Below are positions 52,801 through 61,800 of a DNA stretch of 64,000 nucleotides, in pieces; position 1 is the stretch's first letter, and every line of letters starts with the position of its first letter. The notes under the pieces are model-generated. The model made no database searches and was not told where the DNA came from. It saw nothing but the letters and a program-made list of their open reading frames with translations. The position numbers and the translations under genes were made by a program. Source of the DNA: Lagopus muta (lineage: Eukaryota; Chordata; Aves; Galliformes; Phasianidae). The stretch spans positions 11,311,001 through 11,375,000 of the forward strand of contig NC_064437.1 in NCBI RefSeq assembly GCF_023343835.1, given 5' to 3'.

Positions 52801-55800
52801 CTATATTAGTATTGATTTTGATGACATGCTAAAAGCAAAACTCAAGACAGTGATTAAAACTTACTGTCTTCAGAAACTAAAAGTAGTAACCATTAAAGAA
52901 CTAGTTCACATTTCCCAACAGAAGTGTTAGACACCAATCACTTAAAACTCATATGATTTTTTTTTAATAAAATAATAAACATGGCAGAAAATTAATTATT
53001 TGTCTTACACCCATCAAATGATGCCTCTCAACACAGAGATAGCACCTTCTCAGAAGGGGCAAAAGTTTATCTCTACAGCTTGCAGATAGGAATAATTCCT
53101 GAACTCTGAAGATTTACATAAGTTTAAAGTCTCTTCATCCACCTGCTAGTAAATGTAAGTGATAAAATGAACTGCTGTGAAAGCAGAGTTGGAGACACTA
53201 AGCTTCCCTCTAGAAGAACAATATGGGTAAAGACAAGTCCCAGTTGTCTCAGAGGATGGATCTACAAACATTGCTTCCTCATGAGACAATCATATAAGTA
53301 GTACTTACATTGATCTTCTTGTGCTATTTGTGAAGCTATTTCAGGAAGGAAATTCCAGGCAGTGATATCTCTAGTCTCATATGATGAAGATGATGGCCCT
53401 AAGGGCAAAGTGAATGGCACTCGGAGTCCCTGATAGTAAAGCGTTACCTGAAAAAGTAGAAATGAAAAAAGCATTAAGATATATTGAGCCATATTGCTTG
53501 TGATATCACTGCAAAGAGACAAACAAAAAAGACATCCTCGAAAAATATCTTGAAGATACACAACTGCAGTTGTGTTAGTCTGCCTAGGATATGCCCAAAT
53601 CTCAGGTTTTTCTTAGCAATCACTCTCTCTTCTGGTCTCAATTCCTGACTTTTATGAGAAATTGTTAAGAACATTAGAAAGTAATCTATGTAGATGAAGT
53701 TTAAATGATAATTATGTGACTTTTGAAAAAATGATTTAAAAATTTAAATAACTAATCTGATGGATGTGTTTGGCAAAGTGAATGTCATCAGTTAAAGGCT
53801 GAAAAATAGCATGATGTGCCATGGTGGTAAGATTTCTCACTTTTGTAAATACAAAAGACATTTACCAAGAGCATCAACTTAATGCCTAATGTTCCTACTT
53901 CTTCATTATCATGTAATAAAGATCCTGCAATTCTGAAGCACAAAGGAAGGTTAAAGACACACTAATTTCTCTGTTTATGAATAGCGAGCTGTTATTAATT
54001 TACCACAGATCCATAGGGGGAAACTTTTAAAGCAGTGCACAGGGATTTCGTGGACAAGGACCAATTAATCAGTAGGATTCTGCAGATCCAGCCTGTGCAA
54101 TCTGCTCTGAGTGTGTAACTAACTGCTTCGATTTAGTTAAAGCTGAGTTAAAGCCACAGAATTATCTGTGGCTGTCGTAACTTGCTCAGACCTGTCTCAT
54201 AGAGTGTGGTCAACTGCAGCTGTGGGACTGAAGCACAAACATAATTAGATGCTGCACTTGGCTGCTGTGGTGTGCAAGATGTTCTCAAGGTCTCCATTAT
54301 CTGCTCCCAGGCCCATATACATTTCACAAAAATGTCACATAGGATTAAAAAAAAGCTGTAAGTGTAAAGCAGTCATATTTGAAGCAGTCTGGGCCTAACC
54401 ACTGTTCTCATCATGGAAATAAATTATTTCGTTATAGTTTTCTACTTCTGCTTGTTGTCCTATTTCACCAAGGCAGTACAAAATCAAAGACCGTATTCAA
54501 TACTAGTATTTCATACTCTTGTTATCAGGTATATAACAGCTTCTCTTTAAAAAAATATGATTAATTTTTAATTTTTAATATGAAAGTATCAAAACAAATA
54601 AGTTGAAAATCCATTAACGGTAAGGAAAAAGAAAATAAAATTGACACATACCCCAGGAACTTTAATTACTGTATCAATTGTTCGTGGAGATGTTGCAGCT
54701 GCCCGTAGGATAAGTTCACGAGACGGGTTTTTCTGATGTGCCTCTGAGAAGCCCAAAACAAGTGCCGCACCGGGAACATACTGCATGAATCTAGAGATAA
54801 ATAAGATGTGACAAACTCAGCTCCATGAGTAAAGACAGATATTGGAGGGTGAAGATTGCTGGCATTTCTGAAAAATTGGAGGAAAAAATGGGAAAACTGA
54901 AGTCGAAGAAAAAGCGCTTTGGGTAATTCTAAACGGTTGATTTTATCCTAAGGAAACACATTGTTTTTATTTTGATCATTTTAACAGTTGTGGGTCATTA
55001 TTTTTTAAAAGACTGAATAGAAGGACATTTCAAAACAAAAAGTCATTTTGAACCCAAATATCTAATCATTTAATAAGGGAAATGAAATTAAGCATGTCAA
55101 ATTTTAAATATTCGGAGGATGCCTTTTAATATGAAACATGTGGGGGAACTAGAAGACGTTCAAAGAATACTGTTGTGCCCCTGAACTTGTGTTTTCTCCA
55201 AAACTATCTGTATTCAAAAAATCATCTATTTCTTTCAGTGCATTTGTAATGCCAACTAGTGTATAAAAGGCAACACAACAGTTTAGGAAAGAACAAAGTA
55301 CGTACACTGTGCTCGTCTTTTTTATCCAGGAAGGAACATTTCCCCATTGTACCTTCAGCTGCATGGCTGGCTTCCTCGCCAGTTGGCCTGTGGTAGCCAA
55401 GGCTGCTATCCTGTAGTCTCGGCACTCCTTGCCCCATCTCATTCTAACCTTTACAGACAGGAAAAGACACCCAAATTTCAGAAAAGAATCGCAGAAACAT
55501 CATTAGTAATTTCAAAATATAAATTTTTCTTCTTTCCTGAAATTTCACATTAATTTTTTATGTTTCTACATCTTTTCTTTCACTCTTAGATACGCTAAGG
55601 TTTGCTGTAATTTCCTGAGATTTACTTAAACTTGGTAAGCTAATAACAGTATACATTTTGTTCTAGAAGAATATTGGACTAAAATGTCTATTAGTCTTCT
55701 GCAGTGTTTCCTGTACTGAGCTTCTATGTTTTGAATGCTGAAATGACAGGATGAATTAATTAACAGCTGCTGCAAAATGTAGATGTTTGTTAATTATTAT

Positions 55801-58800
55801 CCAAATACTTATTTCCTTCATAGGTGCATTGGAAGCACAGCAGAGGAAGGAGTGGAAAAAAGAAAAGACCTATAATTTCATCTGTGTTTTCTCAGGTGTC
55901 AACCAATTATCTAACCTTAATTTTTCTGCTATCTCATATAAATCCCAAGAAATAGAATGTTTCAAATGCCTTTGAATAATTGATCTTCTGAAATGAGTTA
56001 CATAGAGAAAAACAGTTTGATTTCCAGAAAAGCATACTTGTATTGAATGAGAAATAATAATTAGATAGAAATATTTTCAAACTTTTAAAATACTTCTATA
56101 AATAACATTTTCATGCATCTTGAAGATAAAAATTTTGGGGGGAGTCAGACTTTGAAGTCGCTGGTTTTTATTTTGTGTTTGTTTTTGTTTTAATTCAAAA
56201 GGAGAGTGAAATTTATGAACATTTTCTGATTTTTTTTTTACTAAAATTGGAGCATATTTCAAAATACTTATGTATTCCCTGTTTGGACTTTCTAATCAGC
56301 AGGTTCACAGTACTTATTTAAAAAACTGTGGGCCTTTCAGATGTCTCACTTGGCAAAGCTGCCTGTGTACTTACCTGTGCTTTCAGAGGCAGTATTACAG
56401 CATCAGCACATGCTTTCCAATTGGTTTCAGCCAGCTGAACCACAACTAGTTGCACATCAACTTTGGCAGCATCGGAACGAACATATGCTGTAGCTTGATA
56501 ACCTTGATTTCTGTTGTCACTTCTTACTGCCTGTGCCACAATCGTAATGCCAGGTGGAATTATGTCTCCCAGGAAGTTGCGCTGAAAAACAGCCCCCAAC
56601 CATCTGTGCTTAAGTATTTCAGTGCATTCACTGGAGAGCCTACAGTCCGGTATACGTATGCTGATAGCAAGTAGCATCCTTCATCCTTCAGCAGTTTAGT
56701 TTATGGTACATCTTACCTTTATCTCCAGTAATTAAGAATAGTTTTGGTTTCAGGCTTAGTCATTTCATTACCAAGAGAAATTTTCAAGGATGTGATTGTT
56801 TTCATACAGGATCCAAGACTCTTCTATACTATCTTTTTACACTTAAGATTTTGTGCATTATTTTGATATTCAGAATAGCTGTCTATGTACATACCGGGTA
56901 CCTTTGTAGAGTTATACACATTCCCAGTGTATTCTACTATACAACCGCTTCTTCAAACAAATTATTCTGAAATTCTTTGTGGTGGCAGAGTTCCCATAGA
57001 CATTTTCTGCATTTGCAATACAGTTCCAGAATATCAAGTGTGTATTAAAGATAAGAATGATCACTGCCTAATGGGACTTTAAATTTCCTAAATCAGCAAT
57101 GACCATGGGCATTATGATTTTATTTATACTCAGCATGCATTCATGACAACTAGAAGGAATTAAGTTGGTGGAGTTTTTTGTTTGTTTATTTTTAATTCTT
57201 TACATAAATCTTATATCCTTCTAACTTGCGTTTTTACCTAGATTCTAAGTTTTTTTGAACTCTGGAGTTTCATAAGAAAAAAGGATTTTTTTCCCCCTTT
57301 AATTTATATCCCCTTTCCCTTTATTTTCTTCAATCATTTTCTGCTCCAGGCTTTCACATACACCTAATGCCTTTAGAAATGAAGGACAATGTAATACAGA
57401 AATCAAGAAACAAGACTCCAAGGTGAAAGGAATTTGGAAAAAATATTTTACAGGGAGAAACTGAACTTCAGTGCACTTTATGTTCCAGTTTACAAACTTG
57501 ACAACTTCCTGGTGCCGCCTGGCTCAATTGGTTAGAGTCTGTCTGCAACTTCTGAGATACTACCTCGTGTGTCAGGCTGGATTCATGTCTGTGATGAGTG
57601 GTGGCTCCTCTGCTCACAGGGTTTCTCCTTGAGCTGTGGGCAGCTTTTTCCCCATGACGGTGACTGCTGCTACTGCTACTGGAGCTGCTCATATGGCTTT
57701 TCCTGCTGCTGCTGTCACTGCTGCTGCTGTTGCTGTGGCTGCTTCCATACTCAGAGGAAGATGACGATGAGCTGCTTGATGTCCTGTGGCCTGAATGCTA
57801 TGAAACACAAATAGGTTAAAAAAGCTATGGCATGGCCTCTAATTTTAGTGTAGACATCAAAATCAGAGCTATAAGTCTCCTTGTGCAGGCAACTTATACA
57901 TAGACGGCATACGACTTTTATCACGAAGCAGACATGAAATTGGATAGGAATGTGCCTTATATCCACCTATACCTCTCTTCAAATAGGAATGCCATGCAGA
58001 CAGTGATTGTAAATGGTGACATTGTATTGTCCAGTTCTACTGACAGACAAAGCTAAGCTTGAACTTCGTGATTATTTAGAAACTATTTAAAAAGATATTA
58101 ATATTTAATTAAAAACACTACAGATCATCTTTCTCTTTCATAAGCAGAACACACAATAACTGTGCAGGTAACACCTACAAAATTCACTTCATTGTCATCC
58201 TTAGAAGTACTTCAACATACTCCCGTGCACTAATGCATACTGAACCCAGCTTCTGATACACAATGATTTTGTCCTTCTACTATGACTCCCTAAAAAAATA
58301 CGGAAGCAGTTAATCATACAGGAAGGCCCTGATATTTTATAATTCTCTCATGGTCTTTGTTAGCTGAGTATTGTACAGCATCTAGCTGACAGGTATCTTC
58401 ACCACAAAGCTGCTAGAGCTGCAACAGAGGGATGCAGTACAATAGCTAGTATATTAGTAATAATTATTTTTATTTTGTCAGTACTGAGTGGTATTATGAG
58501 ACAATATGAAATAGTCAAGTGAAATGAACCAAAGCCTTCCAGCAATATGCTTGATCATATCAGCTCCAGCCACCACAGCAATGTGCAATTTAATTAGGCA
58601 CCTACCCAGTGCGTGTGAGCAGACCTGAAGCGGAGCCGGTATACTTTTGGCAGGTATGTTTCCTGCAAAATTCCAAAAGAAGCAATTACCTACAGCTCAG
58701 TGAAGATCACCTCTTAGTAGAAGTCAAAGCATTAAAAAATGTTACCCATTCATTAGAAATGTCGTAACTACTGTGACTGTTAAACTGAGACTTGACACGC

Positions 58801-61800
58801 TTAGTCTCAGCTTGTCTGTCCTGTTTCCACTGGCGATGGGAAACACCAGAGCTTTCACTGCTGCTGCTGGTACTCCTGCTGTTGCTGCTGGCTCTTCTGC
58901 TGCTACTGCTGCTACTCTGTGTTTTCTGTTTCTGCTCACGGACACTTCTTTCTCCTTCAGCCGTGCTGGCATGTGGAAATGATGTGGTCTTGGACTGCTT
59001 CTTAGCATTCCGCCTTGTACCAGATGATTTGCTACTGCTGCTGCTGCCCTTACTGTTGCTTTTGCTACGACTGCTGCTGCTGCTGCCCTTGCTATTGCTA
59101 CTGCTGCTACTGCTGCTGCCACTATTGGTTTTGCTCCTTCTGCTACTGCTTTTGCTCTTGCTGCTGCTGCTACTACTACTGCTGCTGCTACTACTGCTGC
59201 TACTACTACTACTGCTGCTACTATCACTGCTGCTACTACTGCTACTGCTACTACTACTGCTACTATCACTGCTGCTACTACTGCTACTACTACTGCTGCT
59301 ACTACTGCTACTACTGCTACCGCTGTCCCCAAATGGGTAGAATTTCTTCTCTTTGGCTTTGGATCGCCTTGATTTCAGATTAATCTGGGTGTTTTCTTGT
59401 GATGCTCTGTTGTCAGAGTCACTGCTGGAGGGGGTGCTCGTTGTACTCTCAGTGCTCTCACTGATGCTGCTGGCACTGGATGAGGAGCTTCTGGAGTTTC
59501 TTGTTGCCTAGTCAATTGGAAACCATTATGAAAACCATTAGAAACCATTGGAAATAGAAAACAATTTTTTTTTTTTTATCTGTCCCTGCAGAAGGCTGTA
59601 GGTAAAATAGATACAGAGAACTATGAATTTCTCTGCTGCCTTAAGAGACGAGATGTAAGCCTGAGATAGCATCCTTGCAATACATTGCAATAAGGCCAAC
59701 ACATAATAATGTATCAAGAACACAAATAAGTAAAACAGTACTCCAAATCCCTGTGTAGATATTGTTGATCATACAATTACATGTGACTAGTCTTAATAGT
59801 GATGGGGCTGTAACTATGCTTACCTCAGAGCAAGCTGGGTAGGTAGGAAGATATCATACCTTTCTGCCACAGTTGTAGTAACTGGAAGCTGCTAGCTATC
59901 TTCTGGGCCCACATCTATTTTGGATCTTACATGGCTGATCTTCAGAAAAACCTATAAAACCAACCTGCTCTCCCTAAAGTCCTTCACCACATTTACTGCA
60001 AAAGAGATGAATTCAATCAAAAGACCCACTGAAAGCCAGATTTGATTTTCCAACTCTTGTTTACTATCTAAAAAAGGGAGGCTACTAAATAAAAGAAATA
60101 TAAATAATTAAGCTTTGTGTGCAGCCTTCCACAAACCTAGAAGTGGGTTTTTACAGCTGTACCTGGTTATCGGTGTCATCAAGGATTTTCTTCACTCTTT
60201 TGATCACTTCTTTGCTGGAAGATACTTGTGTCTCTGGATCTTCAAATGTCACTAAACGTACCATTTTTGTAGGAGCTTGATCTCCCGCTTGAATTGTTAC
60301 TTGTATTTTTTCAATAGGTACATCTGTGTAGACTGAAATTTCACAACAATTAGTATTATTGTTAATAGTAGCAAGTGAATAATAGAATAAGACATTTTTT
60401 GCTAGTATTTGTTGAAATGTTTCATACTGAGTAACTTTTAAAAACAGCTAAGATACATGCTAGCAATAATAAAATTTTATAATGTTAGTATGATAGTATG
60501 ATCTTTTCATGTCAGTAAACAAAATAATCTAAGATTGAAATCCAGTGAACTGGATTGCTTAGCTAGATAACACTATAGGAAGGGGAGTTAGGCACCAGAA
60601 ACGAAGGCTTTCCTCTTGAATTATAAAGAATGGCCCAAAAGGCCAGACCTAAATTCAGTGGCCTGCTGTGCTTTCAATTCTTATGATCATGGATTAAGAT
60701 ATTTAGGACTAGATCCAGGCAGGGTTAATCCGTAATTCCCTTTAAGATTCTGGGTTTTTAAACTGTAGCTACAGGACACTCTGTTAGATCTGTTGCCCAT
60801 GTCCAATTGCTCTTTGCTTGCATCCCAAATCCAACGATTCAGGACACATCAGACACGCTCTGCAGGTACAGATCAGCTCTGTGTGATGCAGACCATGCTG
60901 AGAGGCACTGCGCTGCATAGCCACTTTCTGGGAGAGCTGGGAATGGCTGCTCAGGCAGAGAGGGGAGAGGTGTATTAACGCTGCAAAGGAGTTTGGTGAC
61001 AAAATTATATATGGGAAGGCTGAAAGTTCTAATGGTAGTTTTAGTGGCGCTTAAGGTACAAAAAACATATATGTATGTATAAAAATATATATGCATGCAC
61101 ATCAACAACAATTCATCTACCCATCCATCACTTTCTTTTTTTTTTTTTTTTTGCACAATTGAATTTACCTGGCTTGAAGCTCACTCTAAGGGCATGTTCT
61201 CCAATAAGGTAATAAAGAGGCACATTTTTTATAAATGCTGCATGTACACTTTTCTTCTCAATGCAGACTTGAACCCCAAATGTACTTGCATTGGAGCACA
61301 TGGATTGAACAAATGGCTCTTTCCAGGAAGAACGTCCAAAGGAGAAGGAATTTCCTGATGAAACATCTTCAACAGACTGTCTGTCCTGTTAGATAATACA
61401 CTTGTCACGTAAAAGTAGGCAACAGTAAGAGAAATGGTTACATGCTATCAATTCTGTTTCAGTCATACATACATTTATTCTACAGAAGGTACTAACTAGT
61501 TTGAGATAGCAAGGCTGTGTACAACATCTTGGCTTTCAATTGGACAAAATTATCAGTTAAATGGCTGTTAGACTATCTAGAGCAAAAAAAAAAAAGTGCT
61601 TGAGTCCATAAGACTGGTAAACTACATCACAAAATAATTGCAATTATTTTATTTTGCTTTCCTAGAGTATTAGACTATGTTAACAGATTCACAATCAGTG
61701 TGAGTGTGGCTCTAGACTGACTGAAGTTCTTTTCTTTGCTTTATAATTTGGTAGAACTACAGAACCTTCATCTATACTTATGCAAATTCTGTCTCACTTG

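Noticed and set aside
57520..57560. tRNA-like A-box TGGCTCAATTGGTTAGAG on the + strand in a VTG1 intron
   Set aside because: No B-box, no acceptor stem pairing and no anticodon arm could be found at the expected spacing.
57468..57563. Continuation of the second serine-rich exon frame past its donor to a stop
   Set aside because: Read-through would end the protein before lipovitellin-2; the GAG|GTAGTA donor joins in phase to the conserved FLGDI exon.
58792..59340. Long + strand open frames rich in leucine, or in cysteine and tyrosine
   Set aside because: They are the antisense shadow of AGY serine codons in the VTG1 phosvitin exon. The minus-strand alanine/valine frame (58,742-59,332) is the same exon out of phase.
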